Notes: generated by a model from the sequence alone, not told the origin. Shown: positions 1 to 9,071, counted from the stretch's first letter. The stretch: DNA of 64,000 nt from Flammeovirgaceae bacterium UBA5008 (GCA_002398365.1 DGYK01000064.1:77250-141249), one strand, 5' to 3'. Program-made: numbers and translations.

Positions 1-260
1 AGCAACCACTCAATCGTTCCCTGCTTCCGCTCTTCTGCCAACAAGCGCATGGTGAGTGCCGGAATAAAAAAGAACAGCGACCAATAGGCGATGTTAAAAA
101 ATCCACGCAACGTGGCCTGACCAATTAAAAATATATCGTTGCCAAACATCCAGGTAAAAAAGCCGCTGAATCCTAGAAACAGCGCTAACAAAATATAGGC
201 GATGAGCGAATCGAAAAATGATCCCAACTCTTTTTTAGCAATGATCCATACTGCGCGCAT
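1..260 (-). CDS. gldF: GldF-like ABC transporter permease, N-terminal part
   Basis: This reading frame runs off the left edge of the window, so only about the first 86 residues are seen. It begins MRAVWIIAKKELGSFFDS and continues with a hydrophobic segment (about residues 19-37), a polar stretch and a second hydrophobic segment near residue 57, followed by the ABC-2 permease hallmark RLLAEERKQGTIEWLL. In the family, GldF is the membrane permease that pairs with the ATPase GldA and is tied to gliding motility in Flavobacterium-type bacteria. The start ATG lies one base past the gldA stop codon, so the two are surely translated from one message. Without the rest of the gene, a generic ABC-2 permease remains possible. 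Confidence 0.8.
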   Translation of the reverse strand, partial: MRAVWIIAKKELGSFFDSLIAYILLALFLGFSGFFTWMFGNDIFLIGQATLRGFFNIAYWSLFFFIPALTMRLLAEERKQGTIEWL

Positions 261-261
261 A

Positions 262-1191
262 TCAATTCATGGTTAAGTTTCTGAATACATCTTCCAATCG
301 GGTTTCCAGCGGGATGAGTTCGGTGAGCACCCAGCTTCGTTCGGCACATAATTTGAAAACCGCACGCGAAGAAGATTGCCCCGGCTTGCTTTGAATTTCA
401 AATCGCTGCATAGCAATGTCGGCTAGTTCTACTTTGTCAACACTCGTCAGTTGTTGCAATGCCTGCTGAATTTCGTTGGCATTACCGTCTTCTATGCGCA
501 CCTTCAGTAATTCCGTGCCAGTCGCTTGCTTGCGCAATGTTTCTGAAGTGCCATCGGCCACAATGCGACCTTTGTTAATGATCAGAATGCGATCGCACGT
601 AGCTTCCACCTCCGGCAAAATGTGAGTACTCAAGATTACTGTCTTCTCCTTACCAATCTCGCGGATCAGTTTACGTATTTCAACAATCTGATTCGGATCG
701 AGACCTGTGGTGGGCTCGTCTAATACTAAAATTTCAGGATCGTGAATGAGCGCCTGTGCCAAACCCACCCGCTGTCGATAACCTTTCGAAAGTTCACCAA
801 TCTTCTTGTGCTTCTCTGAATTAAGACCACACACGTGCACCATTTCACGGACACGTTCTTCGGTTTTGCTTGCATCAACACCTTGTAAATCGGCACAAAA
901 GCGGAGGTACTCAATCACCGGCATATCCAGATAAAGCGGGTTATTTTCCTGCAGGTAACCAATGTGTTTTTTTACTTCATCTCCGGCATCCTGCACATTT
1001 TTTCCGCCAATAAAAATGGAGCCATCGCCTACAGAAAGGTAGCCCGTAATCATTTTCATCGTGGTACTTTTACCCGCTCCGTTGGGGCCTAGAAATCCAA
1101 GGATCTCTCCGGTCTTTACCTCAAACGATATGTTATCTACAGCACGCTGCGGGCCATATCGTTTCGATAGGTTTTCAATCTTGATATCCAT
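262..1191 (-). CDS. gldA: GldA-like ABC transporter ATP-binding protein
   Basis: This is a 309-residue ABC ATPase. Walker A (GPNGAGKST) is at about residues 35-43, the signature LSKGYRQ at about 134-140, and Walker B LVLDEPTTGLDP at about 154-165. The frame is open 50 codons further upstream, but MDIKIENLSKRYG is the normal start of the family and the longer version would be a low-complexity, non-homologous leader; the start at 1191 is therefore chosen. The C-terminal third is the usual regulatory region of GldA/NatA-type ATPases. It lies directly upstream of a gldF-like permease. In gliding Bacteroidota GldA-GldF(-GldG) form a transporter linked to motility, although in some species it is dispensable. 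A good promoter sits at 1248-1277. Confidence 0.88.
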   Translation of the reverse strand: MDIKIENLSKRYGPQRAVDNISFEVKTGEILGFLGPNGAGKSTTMKMITGYLSVGDGSIFIGGKNVQDAGDEVKKHIGYLQENNPLYLDMPVIEYLRFCADLQGVDASKTEERVREMVHVCGLNSEKHKKIGELSKGYRQRVGLAQALIHDPEILVLDEPTTGLDPNQIVEIRKLIREIGKEKTVILSTHILPEVEATCDRILIINKGRIVADGTSETLRKQATGTELLKVRIEDGNANEIQQALQQLTSVDKVELADIAMQRFEIQSKPGQSSSRAVFKLCAERSWVLTELIPLETRLEDVFRNLTMN

Positions 1192-1247
1192 AAAAAAATT
1201 TAATAAAGTGGCCTTGAAAGAATTTTCAATCCAAAATTTTCGAGGTG

Positions 1248-1277
1248 CAAAAATAAATTTTTCAGGAAAAAAGCAAA
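1248..1277 (-). promoter_or_regulatory. Bacteroidota-type promoter for gldA
   Basis: Read on the minus strand, TTTG (1277-1274) is followed after 18 bases by TATTTTTG (1255-1248). This fits the -33 TTTG / -7 TAnnTTTG consensus exactly. Transcription would start near 1242, about 50 bases before the chosen gldA start, which also supports that start over the longer open frame, because the longer frame would begin upstream of the promoter. Confidence 0.65.
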
Positions 1278-1315
1278 GCGGTGGAATATTTTTTTGTTCG
1301 CACTCATGCTTAAAC

Positions 1316-1347
1316 AATAAAAAAGGCCTGTCGTGAAACAAGCCTTT
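1316..1347 (-). terminator. Rho-independent terminator after serS
   Basis: On the minus strand AAAGGCTTG pairs with CAGGCCTTT across a short loop, with one mismatch in the stem, and a run of six T follows. It stands about 25 bases past the serS stop and upstream of the gldA promoter, so it separates the two units. Confidence 0.7.
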
Positions 1348-1370
1348 CTAATGTTAGCTGGATATTAATT

Positions 1371-2645
1371 CTATTGAATCCACTCAAAGCCGGTGAAAGG
1401 CACGAGTACTTTAGGTATCTTAATTCCTTCCGGAGATTGGTTGTTTTCCAGAATAGCTGCCACAATTCGCGGAAGCGCCAAAGCACTGCCGTTGAGTGTA
1501 TGCAGCAGTTGTGTTTTGCCTTCTTTGTTTTTGTAACGCAACTTCAGTCGGTTAGCCTGAAAAGTTTCGAAGTTACTTACGGAGCTAACTTCCAACCAGC
1601 GCTGCTGTGCGGCAGAAAATACTTCCATATCGTACGTCATGGCTGAATTGAAACCCATATCGCCACCACACAATAATAATTTGCGGTAAGGCAATTCTAA
1701 TTTTTCCAATAAGCCTTGCACATGCAGGCTCATTTGTTCCAATGTATCATAAGAGTTTTCAGGCTTCGTGATCTGCACGATTTCTACTTTATCAAATTGA
1801 TGCAAGCGGTTCAGCCCTCGCACGTGCGCGCCCCAGCTTCCGGCTTCTCGTCTAAAACATGGTGTGTATCCCATATTCTTGATCGGCAGTTGCTCCTCAT
1901 TCACCATCACATCGCGGTACAAATTGGTGATGGGCACTTCGGCTGTTGGAATAAGGTACAAGCCGTCTTCATTCACAAAATACATTTGCCCCTCCTTGTC
2001 GGGAAGCTGACCGGTGCCATAGCCTGAAGCTTCGTTGACAACGATAGGCGGTTGCATTTCGATATAACCGGCTTTTTCGCCTTCACTTAAAAAGAAATTA
2101 ATCAATGCTCGTTGCAACTTGGCTCCTTTGCCTTTGTAAACCGGAAATCCCGCGCCAGCGATTTTTATCCCTAAATCAAAATCAATGATGTCGTACTTCT
2201 TAATTAACTCCCAGTGTGGCAAAGCTCCATCATGCAATGTGGGAATCGTGCCGTGTTCATAAGCAACCAGATTATCCTCTGCACCTCGGCCTGCAGGAAC
2301 TTTAGCAGCCGGTACATTGGGAATTTTATAGAGTAAGTCGGTTAGATCCTTATCAAGCACTTTTAGCTTCTCACTATTCTCTTTGGCTGATTCTTTTGCT
2401 TGGGCGATGCTAGTACGAAGGGCAGCCGCCTCTTCCTGCTTACCCGCCTTGATCAATTCACCTACTCGCTTGGACTCTGCGTTTAATTTGGTTTCCTCGT
2501 CTTGCAGTTGGGTTTGCAACGAACGCTTGGCCTTGTCTTTTTCCACCACCGCTGCTACGATGGATTCGGCATCCTTAAAATAACGTTTGGCCAATCCTTC
2601 AATAATTCTTCCTTGTTCTTCGCGTAATACTTGTAACTGCAACAT
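1371..2645 (-). CDS. serS: Seryl-tRNA synthetase
   Basis: This 424-residue cytoplasmic enzyme charges tRNA-Ser with serine. The N-terminal part (about residues 1-105) is the long two-helix coiled coil that grips the tRNA variable arm, rich in K, E and Q. The class II core follows: the TAEVP serine-binding region near residue 234, motif 2 (FRREAGSWG and RLHQFDKVE) at about 264-288, and motif 3 (NGSALALPRIVAAILENNQ) near 385. Length and order match the family. The start MLQLQVLREE is the normal one. It is transcribed alone, divergently from rho, and ends at a hairpin terminator at 1316-1347. Confidence 0.96.
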   Translation of the reverse strand: MLQLQVLREEQGRIIEGLAKRYFKDAESIVAAVVEKDKAKRSLQTQLQDEETKLNAESKRVGELIKAGKQEEAAALRTSIAQAKESAKENSEKLKVLDKDLTDLLYKIPNVPAAKVPAGRGAEDNLVAYEHGTIPTLHDGALPHWELIKKYDIIDFDLGIKIAGAGFPVYKGKGAKLQRALINFFLSEGEKAGYIEMQPPIVVNEASGYGTGQLPDKEGQMYFVNEDGLYLIPTAEVPITNLYRDVMVNEEQLPIKNMGYTPCFRREAGSWGAHVRGLNRLHQFDKVEIVQITKPENSYDTLEQMSLHVQGLLEKLELPYRKLLLCGGDMGFNSAMTYDMEVFSAAQQRWLEVSSVSNFETFQANRLKLRYKNKEGKTQLLHTLNGSALALPRIVAAILENNQSPEGIKIPKVLVPFTGFEWIQ

Positions 2646-2663
2646 ACTTTATAGATTAAAGCG

Positions 2664-2671
2664 CAAAAATA
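2664..2671 (-). promoter_or_regulatory. Probable -7 element for serS
   Basis: The minus strand reads TATTTTTG here, an exact TAnnTTTG match about 20 bases upstream of the serS start. No TTTG stands at the expected distance, so the -33 half is weak. The site lies back to back with the rho promoter at 2692-2723. Confidence 0.4.
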
Positions 2672-2691
2672 GCCAATAATTAGTGTGGCTG

Positions 2692-2723
2692 TTTGATACT
2701 AATCAAATTTTGCTTTATACTTG
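2692..2723 (+). promoter_or_regulatory. Promoter for rho
   Basis: TTTG (2692-2695) is followed after 20 bases by TATACTTG (2716-2723), one mismatch from TAnnTTTG. A start near 2730 leaves a leader of roughly 150 bases before the rho ATG. That long leader would suit autogenous control of rho, known in other bacteria, but no specific element was recognised in it. Confidence 0.5.
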
Positions 2724-2883
2724 CATCATCATTACGGCTCTATCGGGCCATCTTTCAATAAAAATCTGGTTCTTTACTTTCTTCTTTAGTTATCGAATTA
2801 TAAATAATTTTTGACCTCGCTGTCAGGCAGCGGTTTAAATCTTCAAGTTTTGTCTTTAACCAACCTATCCATATTCATTCTGC

Positions 2884-4497
2884 ATGCACACAATTGACGA
2901 ACTCAATGACAAGCTCATTTCTGAGCTCAAAGAATTGGCTGAAGGCCTAGGCATTAAAAATGCCAAGAAACTCAACAAAGAAGAACTCGTATCTAAAATT
3001 TTAGGGCAACAGTCACAGCCTGCGACTGAAGCCAAAGCTGCTCCAGCGGCAAAAAAGACTGCCGAAGGCGGTGAGCCCGAACGTAAATTGCGCCCGCGCA
3101 GACGCGAAAACGTAGCACCAGCTTCACCTACAGCTCCGGCAGCCGAAGTGAAAGAAGTTTCAAGCGATGAAATGTTAAAGAGCCTCGACTTTGAAGTAGA
3201 TCCAACTGTCACCAGTTTTGAAGCACCCGCAGAATCGGAAAATAGTGCAGATAATGTGCAACCCCCGATTGTAAACGAAAACCGGGAAGAACGCCCTGAG
3301 CGCCAGCACCCCAACCAGCATCCAAATCAAAACCCCAACCAACAGCAACAACAACCGCGCAAGGAAAATCTGGTAAAAGACTTTGATGGTGTTGTTTCCA
3401 ACGAAGGTGTACTTGAAATTATGCAAGATGGCTATGGCTTCTTGCGTTCATCTGATTATAATTATCTGGCCAGCCCTGATGATATCTATGTGTCACCATC
3501 CCAAATCAAATTATTTGGTTTAAAAGTGGGCGATACGGTGCGTGGTCAAATTCGCCCGCCAAAAGAAGGCGAAAAATATTTTGCCTTGTTGAAGGTAGAC
3601 AGCATCAACGGCAAAACAACCGAAGAAATTCGCGACCGCGTTGCGTTTGAATACTTAACACCACTCTTCCCGGAGCAAAAGTTAAAACTGAGCACCACAC
3701 CGGACAACATGAGTACGCGTATTCTCGATCTTTTCTCGCCCATTGGAAAAGGTCAACGCGGAATGATCGTGGCGCAGCCCAAAACCGGTAAAACGGTGTT
3801 GTTGAAAAACATCGCCAACGCTATTGCCGAAAACCACCCGGAAGTTTATCTGATCGTGTTACTGATCGATGAACGCCCCGAAGAGGTAACAGACATGGCG
3901 CGTAGCGTTCGCGCGGAAGTAATTGCATCTACTTTTGATGAGCAAGCTGAGCGTCACGTAAAGGTGGCGAGCATTGTATTGGAGAAAGCCAAGCGTATGA
4001 CCGAGTGTGGTCACGATGTGGTGATCTTGTTAGATTCTATCACCCGTTTGGCGCGTGCTTACAATACAGTAGTTCCTTCATCCGGAAAAATTCTTTCCGG
4101 TGGTGTGGATGCGAACGCGTTACACAAACCAAAACGATTCTTTGGAGCTGCCCGTAAAATTGAAAATGGCGGTTCACTTACTATCATCGCAACTGCATTG
4201 ATCGACACAGGTTCGAAAATGGATGAGGTTATCTTTGAAGAATTTAAAGGAACCGGTAACATGGAGTTGCAGTTGGATCGCAAGCTTTCTAACCGAAGAG
4301 TGTATCCGGCAATTGATGTACCTGCATCCGGCACGAGACGCGAAGATTTGTTGATGAAAGAAGAAGAACTTCAGCGTGTTTGGATTTTACGCAAATTCAT
4401 GGCCGATATGAACTCAGTAGAGGCAATGGAATTCTTACAATCTAAAATGAAAGGCACTCGTAACAACGAAGAGTTCCTTATTTCGATGAACGGATAA
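2884..4497 (+). CDS. rho: Transcription termination factor Rho
   Basis: This is a hexameric RNA-dependent ATPase that ends transcription; 537 residues against about 420 in E. coli. Residues 1-45 form the Rho N-terminal helix-extension-helix (DELNDKLISELKELAEGLGI). A long, charged and low-complexity insert follows (about 46-165), rich in A, P, E and then in N and Q with repeated HPNQ units near 140-158. The OB-fold RNA-binding domain comes next (EGVLEIMQDGYGFLR, about 175-250), then the ATPase core with Walker A QPKTGKTVLL near 297-306, the LIVLLIDERPEEVTDM block and the VILLDSITRLARAYN Walker B region. The insert is typical of Bacteroidota Rho. A hairpin terminator follows the gene at 4521. 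Confidence 0.96.
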   Translation: MHTIDELNDKLISELKELAEGLGIKNAKKLNKEELVSKILGQQSQPATEAKAAPAAKKTAEGGEPERKLRPRRRENVAPASPTAPAAEVKEVSSDEMLKSLDFEVDPTVTSFEAPAESENSADNVQPPIVNENREERPERQHPNQHPNQNPNQQQQQPRKENLVKDFDGVVSNEGVLEIMQDGYGFLRSSDYNYLASPDDIYVSPSQIKLFGLKVGDTVRGQIRPPKEGEKYFALLKVDSINGKTTEEIRDRVAFEYLTPLFPEQKLKLSTTPDNMSTRILDLFSPIGKGQRGMIVAQPKTGKTVLLKNIANAIAENHPEVYLIVLLIDERPEEVTDMARSVRAEVIASTFDEQAERHVKVASIVLEKAKRMTECGHDVVILLDSITRLARAYNTVVPSSGKILSGGVDANALHKPKRFFGAARKIENGGSLTIIATALIDTGSKMDEVIFEEFKGTGNMELQLDRKLSNRRVYPAIDVPASGTRREDLLMKEEELQRVWILRKFMADMNSVEAMEFLQSKMKGTRNNEEFLISMNG

Positions 4498-4520
4498 ATT
4501 TTAATCAATTGAATTATGGT

Positions 4521-4557
4521 AAAGCGTGCTGTTTAAACGGCACGCTTTATTTTTTTC
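4521..4557 (+). terminator. Rho-independent terminator after rho
   Basis: AAAGCGTGC (4521-4529) pairs with GCACGCTTT (4540-4548), a perfect 9-bp stem, followed by ATTTTTTT. It overlaps the last codons of the convergent glycosyltransferase, whose stop codon lies in the hairpin loop. There is no T-run on the other strand, so it works mainly for rho. Confidence 0.85.
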
Positions 4558-5561
4558 CAGATACCGTGATCGACACCTCTATAATAATGAACCAGTCCTA
4601 CATACGCGGCTGCATTCATCATTACAAACTGAAAAGGAATGCCAATAAAAAAAGGCAGTTTGCTTCGATGTCTCAGCCCAACACCCACCAGCGCCAGTGC
4701 GTAAGTAGCTATTTGTAACATAAAGAAAAGCTGATACATCCGATCGCCTGTGGTAGCCAGCACATACGTGGCTAACAACAAAAGCGGAAGTATAAATGGA
4801 ACCACTGCCCACCGCAACACCCGATGCGAGATTAGCAGATAACTAAGCCAAGGATGTTTGAAAGCATTAAACAACCTCGCGTAATTTACTATTTCGCGAA
4901 AGCCACCGGCACAAATCCGCACCTTTCGATTCCATTCTTCGGCCATACTGGAAGAAGGCTTTTCGGCTGCCCAAGCGTTTGGTTCATAAACTACTTTGTA
5001 TCCGCGCTCTACAATAGACAGCGACAAAGCAAAATCTTCGATAATCGTTTGTGCGGGTAAGTGCACAAACAATTCCTTTCGGAAAGAAAACAATTCTCCC
5101 GCAGCACCTACCACTGAGAAAAGATGGCTGTCTGCCTTCTTTAACAAAGACTCATATCGCCAGTAAATTCCTTCACCTACACCCGCTCCCATGGCAATCA
5201 CTTTTTTCTCTCCGGCCACTGCACCCACTTTCGAATCGCGATAGTGTTTCATAATTTCATTCAGAGCCTCGCTGTTGAGCATACTGTTAGCATCCGTCAG
5301 TACAATGATGGACGCGTCAACTAGCGGCATGACTCGTTCAATGGCAGCTCGCTTTCCTTCACGCTTCGATTCATGGAAAACCGTGAGTCGGTCATATTGC
5401 ATTAGCACATCAGCCGAGCCATCGGTAGAGCCATCCGTAACAAAAACAATTTCCAGTTTTTCTTTTGGATAGTTCAATGCCAAGCTGTTGGCGATTTTAT
5501 CCTCCAAAATCGACCGCTCATTATAACAAGCTATCACCAACGCTACTTTTTCGTTATTCAT
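4533..5561 (-). CDS. Membrane glycosyltransferase, family 2
   Basis: The catalytic GT-A domain starts at once (MNNEKVALVIACYNE), with FVTDGSTDGS near residue 42, the metal-site-like LTDANS near 89, an acceptor-side EDFAL motif near 190 and RKVRICAGGFRE near 230 (the position of the Q/RxxRW-like loop). Three hydrophobic segments fill the C-terminal third. The domain resembles processive enzymes of the cellulose/poly-GlcNAc synthase type, but product and acceptor cannot be told. The frame is open to 5699, but that extension is polar nonsense. The expected N-terminal membrane helix is instead encoded by the overlapping frame at 5554-5664, and ATG 5561 lies in an ATGAATAA overlap with that frame's stop. 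The gene may therefore be frameshifted or split. Confidence 0.8.
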   Translation of the reverse strand: MNNEKVALVIACYNERSILEDKIANSLALNYPKEKLEIVFVTDGSTDGSADVLMQYDRLTVFHESKREGKRAAIERVMPLVDASIIVLTDANSMLNSEALNEIMKHYRDSKVGAVAGEKKVIAMGAGVGEGIYWRYESLLKKADSHLFSVVGAAGELFSFRKELFVHLPAQTIIEDFALSLSIVERGYKVVYEPNAWAAEKPSSSMAEEWNRKVRICAGGFREIVNYARLFNAFKHPWLSYLLISHRVLRWAVVPFILPLLLLATYVLATTGDRMYQLFFMLQIATYALALVGVGLRHRSKLPFFIGIPFQFVMMNAAAYVGLVHYYRGVDHGIWKKIKRAV

Positions 5562-5664
5562 GCTCTTTGAAATTGCTAAATCGTTTAAATAAAATTCCCA
5601 ACAATGCATAGCCGCCATAAGCATGAACCACAATTGCACATAATAAATAAAACGCGATTTCCAT
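5554..5664 (-). CDS. 36-residue membrane-helix peptide, displaced N-terminus of the glycosyltransferase
   Basis: This small frame encodes MEIAFYLLCAIVVHAYGGYA followed by LLGILFKRF and ends at 5554. The pattern (one helix with a YxGY-type turn and then basic residues) is what normally precedes the catalytic domain in membrane GT2 enzymes of this kind. Its stop codon overlaps the ATG of the glycosyltransferase by 8 bases. It may be translated as a separate peptide with re-initiation, or it may be the true N-terminus of one protein broken by a one-base change. The sequence alone does not decide. Confidence 0.55.
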   Translation of the reverse strand: MEIAFYLLCAIVVHAYGGYALLGILFKRFSNFKEHE

Positions 5665-5888
5665 TGTTTAAATTGGTTGTTTTGAATAGACACAAGCATT
5701 TAAACTACTCCCATTTTTGATTTTTATTTCCCAATCTGAAACAGAAGTGTCCATAGTTCTCTTGCCAATCATTCAAATGTAAAGGCCCATTTATCGAAAA
5801 CTGCGGTTTTTCGACCAATTGGAGGCATCATTCGATTAACAAAGTGATTTCATAGCCTTAGGCTGATACTCGCACGCGCTTTGCATGA

Positions 5889-8800
5889 ATGGATAGTCAA
5901 ATGAACGCAAACTCCCTATTTGCTAACAAGCGTCACGAGATTCTAAATATCTCGCGGAAAATGATTGCCGCACAAAAAGAAAGTGCGGTGACTGAAAGCC
6001 TGGTAGAAGGGCTCTGCAAATTAATGCACTACGATACCATGGCAGTTTATCTGACCATGCCGGATGAAAAACTCTTGTGCCCCATTATTGTGCAAGGTCC
6101 CAGCATCGTAAATCCTGATTTAAGTGCCTGGTGTATTCCTTCCGGTAGCGGAATAATTGGAGCAGTATTGGCAACAGGTGTTGCTGAGCGAATTGAAAAT
6201 GCACATCTAGATAAGCGCTCGCTTTATCCATCGGATGTAAAAATGCGCCAAGAACAATTAATGGTGTTTCCTCTAAAACAAGGTGACAAAAGTTGGGGGG
6301 CATTGGTTATTAACCGAGTTTCGGAAGTAGTCTTTTCGGATGATGAATTTGAAATTGCCGAGTTTCTGGCATCATATGCTTCGCTCGCACTTAACAATAC
6401 CACCCTTATTAAAAAGCTACGCGAGAAAGAGCAAGCACAAACCACTGTTCTCAAAGCTATTCCGGATTCTATCTTCCGCATTCGACAAAAAGATAATCAT
6501 CTGTTCGTCATCAGCAAAAGCGGCAAAGTCCGCCCCATTGAATCCATTGTGGAAGAACAACTTGTTGGCGTTTATCAAAGAAATTTCCTAAAATCGATTG
6601 CTACCCGAGAACTCGTAACTTTTGAACATACCTCACAGTACAAAAATCAGCAACTCTTTTTCGAGGCTCGTATCGTTTACATGAGCGATGACGAATGTTT
6701 GGCCTTGGTGCGTAACGTTACCGAAGCCAAAGCCATTCGCAAAGAATTACAAAAATCAGAAGCGCTTAAACGCATTATTGTTGATACGATTTCGGATGTG
6801 GTTATCACCGTAGATCGCTCGGGAGTGATTTTGTTTGTAAATGAAGTTGCTGAAAAAATTTTTGGATATACGAAGCAGGAGCTCGAAGGCAACAAACTCG
6901 ATTTGATTATTCCGAATTATCTACGTGCGTTGCACGAAAAAGCGATGGCGAATTATGTAGCTACAGGAACTCGCAAACTTCATAGTTGGATCGGTCTTGA
7001 ATTGCCCGGATTGCATCGCGATCAACACGAAGTGCCCCTAGAAATTTCTTTCGGTGAAACCAAAATAGATGGCGAGTATATTTTCAGTGCCATCATTCGC
7101 GATATTTCGCTTCGCAAAAAAGAAGAAGCAAACATTAAGTCTACCTCTGCCCGTTTGAGCAGGTTACTGCAAACGATGCATGCTGGTGTACTAGTGGAAG
7201 ATGAAAACCGAAAGATTGTATTAACCAATCAACAGTTTTGCTCGATGTTTGGAATTCCTGCCACTCCGGAAATGATGGTAGGTGCCGATTGCAGTCAGTC
7301 GGCCGAACAAAGCAAAAGTTATTTTACTGACCCGGAAGGTTTTGTTACACGCATCAATTACCTGTTGACTGAGCGCAAAAATGTATCGGGCGATGAGTTG
7401 ACTTTAGTGGATGGCCGGGTGTTTGATCGTGACTATGTGCCTATTTATGTGGATGAACTATACAAAGGCCATATGTGGGTGTATCACGACATCACGGCCC
7501 GTAAACAAAATGAAACGGAGTTAGTAAACGCCAAGAAGGAAGCGGAAACTTCCATGAAAGCCAAGCAGGAATTTTTGGCACACATGAGTCATGAGTTGCG
7601 AACACCTATCAACGGTGTGTTAGGGCTTGCCAATCTGATATCCGCATCAGAACTCAGCGCAACCAACAATCAATACATCAAAGGTATTCGGGCCTCGGGT
7701 GAACATTTGCTTTCACTAATCAACGACATTTTGGATCTGGCTAAGATTGAAGCCGGTAAACTTCAAATTGTTAATAAACCCTTCAGTTTAAAATCGTTGA
7801 TCAACACGTTAGTCGATGGGTTAAAACCACTCGCCAATCAGAAGGGGATTAAACTTTTAGTCTCCCTAGATTCCACACTTCCCAATTGGTTAATTGGAGA
7901 TTCCGTACGTGTCAATCAGATTCTTTTAAATCTGATTTCGAACGCTATCAAATTTACCAGCAAGGGAAGTGTAACACTGGCCTGCATGGCACAAAAAAGA
8001 GAAAATGATTTTCTGATTGAGTTTACTGTGCGCGACACCGGTATCGGCATAGCGAAAGATAAACTTGACAGTATTTTCGAAAGCTTCACGCAAGCGAACA
8101 GTCAGATTTCTATACAATATGGAGGCACCGGATTAGGCCTGAGTATTGTAAAAGAGTTGTCATCGCTCATGAATGGAAATGTGCTAGTAGATAGTGAGCT
8201 TGGTGTAGGATCTTCCTTCGTGGTTCTCTTACCATTTATACAGGCTGAAAATATAGATGAAGACATGGTGCTTCCTGCTAGTCCATTCAGCACTCTGTGC
8301 TCATTTAAAAATAAACGGGTACTCGTAGCCGAAGACAATAAAATCAATCAGCTAGTAGTGCGAAGCACACTAAATAAATGGGACCTGGATGTTACGCTGG
8401 TAGAAAACGGGTTAGAGGTGTTGGAGCAGTTACAGAAAAAAACGTTTGACTTAGTTATTCTGGATGTTCAAATGCCCATCATGGATGGATTGGAGGCAAC
8501 ACGGTTGATACGTACCACTTTGGCCTCGCCTGTGTGTGACATTCCAATTATGGCTATGACTGCTTCTGTGCTTTATGACCCTGAACAACGCGTGAAAGAA
8601 ATTGGCATGAACGATTACATCGCAAAGCCATTTAAAGTAGAGGAACTTCATGCTAAAATCGGTAAGCTTCTCGCGATAAATCCAACGATTAAATACAAAC
8701 CAAAAACTAACAAGCCTGATTTAAAAAAGTTGATTGATTTAAACTATCTCCATCAAATTGCTCCTAACGATGCTTCTTTTGCGAATGAAATGCTTAGCTT

Positions 8801-9071
8801 ATTCGAAAAGCAGTCAGTAGATTTTTTGATACGGGCTAAGTCTGATTTTATTTCTAAAGATTATGTTTCGTTATCGAAGGTGGCCCATTCCTTTAAACCA
8901 CAAGGGGCTTACCTGGGTGTGCCTGAATTGAAAGAGATTACGGGGCAACTAGAAACGCTATCTCGTGAAGGAAAAAACATCGATGAAATGGCCAAACTAC
9001 TGGCACAAGCGGAAGTTTTGATTGAAGTAATGAATGAACAAATACCCACCCTTAAATCTAGATTAAAATGA
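5889..9071 (+). CDS. Hybrid sensor histidine kinase (GAF-PAS-PAS-PAS-HisKA-HATPase-REC-Hpt)
   Basis: This 1060-residue cytoplasmic protein has no membrane segment. A GAF-like domain fills about 25-180. PAS-like regions follow at about 190-285, 295-420 (DTISDVVITVDRSGVILFVN) and 430-545 (LQTMHAGVLVEDENRKIVLT). The HisKA box MSHELRTPINGVLG has its phosphorylated His at 568. The ATPase domain shows NQILLNLISNAIKFT near 677, DTGIGI near 716 and GGTGLGLS near 744. A REC domain follows (VLVAEDN, VILDVQMP with Asp859, IAKPF). A C-terminal Hpt domain carries VAHSFKPQGAYLG with His1000. It can therefore run His-Asp-His steps within one chain and pass phosphate to the REC proteins encoded just downstream. 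Signal unknown; PAS/GAF suggest a small internal ligand or redox state. Confidence 0.93.
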   Translation: MDSQMNANSLFANKRHEILNISRKMIAAQKESAVTESLVEGLCKLMHYDTMAVYLTMPDEKLLCPIIVQGPSIVNPDLSAWCIPSGSGIIGAVLATGVAERIENAHLDKRSLYPSDVKMRQEQLMVFPLKQGDKSWGALVINRVSEVVFSDDEFEIAEFLASYASLALNNTTLIKKLREKEQAQTTVLKAIPDSIFRIRQKDNHLFVISKSGKVRPIESIVEEQLVGVYQRNFLKSIATRELVTFEHTSQYKNQQLFFEARIVYMSDDECLALVRNVTEAKAIRKELQKSEALKRIIVDTISDVVITVDRSGVILFVNEVAEKIFGYTKQELEGNKLDLIIPNYLRALHEKAMANYVATGTRKLHSWIGLELPGLHRDQHEVPLEISFGETKIDGEYIFSAIIRDISLRKKEEANIKSTSARLSRLLQTMHAGVLVEDENRKIVLTNQQFCSMFGIPATPEMMVGADCSQSAEQSKSYFTDPEGFVTRINYLLTERKNVSGDELTLVDGRVFDRDYVPIYVDELYKGHMWVYHDITARKQNETELVNAKKEAETSMKAKQEFLAHMSHELRTPINGVLGLANLISASELSATNNQYIKGIRASGEHLLSLINDILDLAKIEAGKLQIVNKPFSLKSLINTLVDGLKPLANQKGIKLLVSLDSTLPNWLIGDSVRVNQILLNLISNAIKFTSKGSVTLACMAQKRENDFLIEFTVRDTGIGIAKDKLDSIFESFTQANSQISIQYGGTGLGLSIVKELSSLMNGNVLVDSELGVGSSFVVLLPFIQAENIDEDMVLPASPFSTLCSFKNKRVLVAEDNKINQLVVRSTLNKWDLDVTLVENGLEVLEQLQKKTFDLVILDVQMPIMDGLEATRLIRTTLASPVCDIPIMAMTASVLYDPEQRVKEIGMNDYIAKPFKVEELHAKIGKLLAINPTIKYKPKTNKPDLKKLIDLNYLHQIAPNDASFANEMLSLFEKQSVDFLIRAKSDFISKDYVSLSKVAHSFKPQGAYLGVPELKEITGQLETLSREGKNIDEMAKLLAQAEVLIEVMNEQIPTLKSRLK

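Noticed and set aside
1192..1341. 50-codon N-terminal extension of gldA
   Set aside because: It runs through the promoter and does not resemble the family; MDIKIENLSK is the usual start.
2865..3314. 149-codon minus-strand frame opposite the Rho insert
   Set aside because: Low-complexity antisense of the Ala/Pro-rich Rho insert; Ser/Ala-rich composition is an artefact.
3307..3357. HPNQ repeats considered as a DNA tandem repeat or CRISPR-like array
   Set aside because: They are short codon-level repeats inside the Rho coding region and vary in sequence.
5562..5699. In-frame extension of the glycosyltransferase to 5699
   Set aside because: The sequence is not membrane-helix-like in this frame, while the other frame gives a clear family-like helix.
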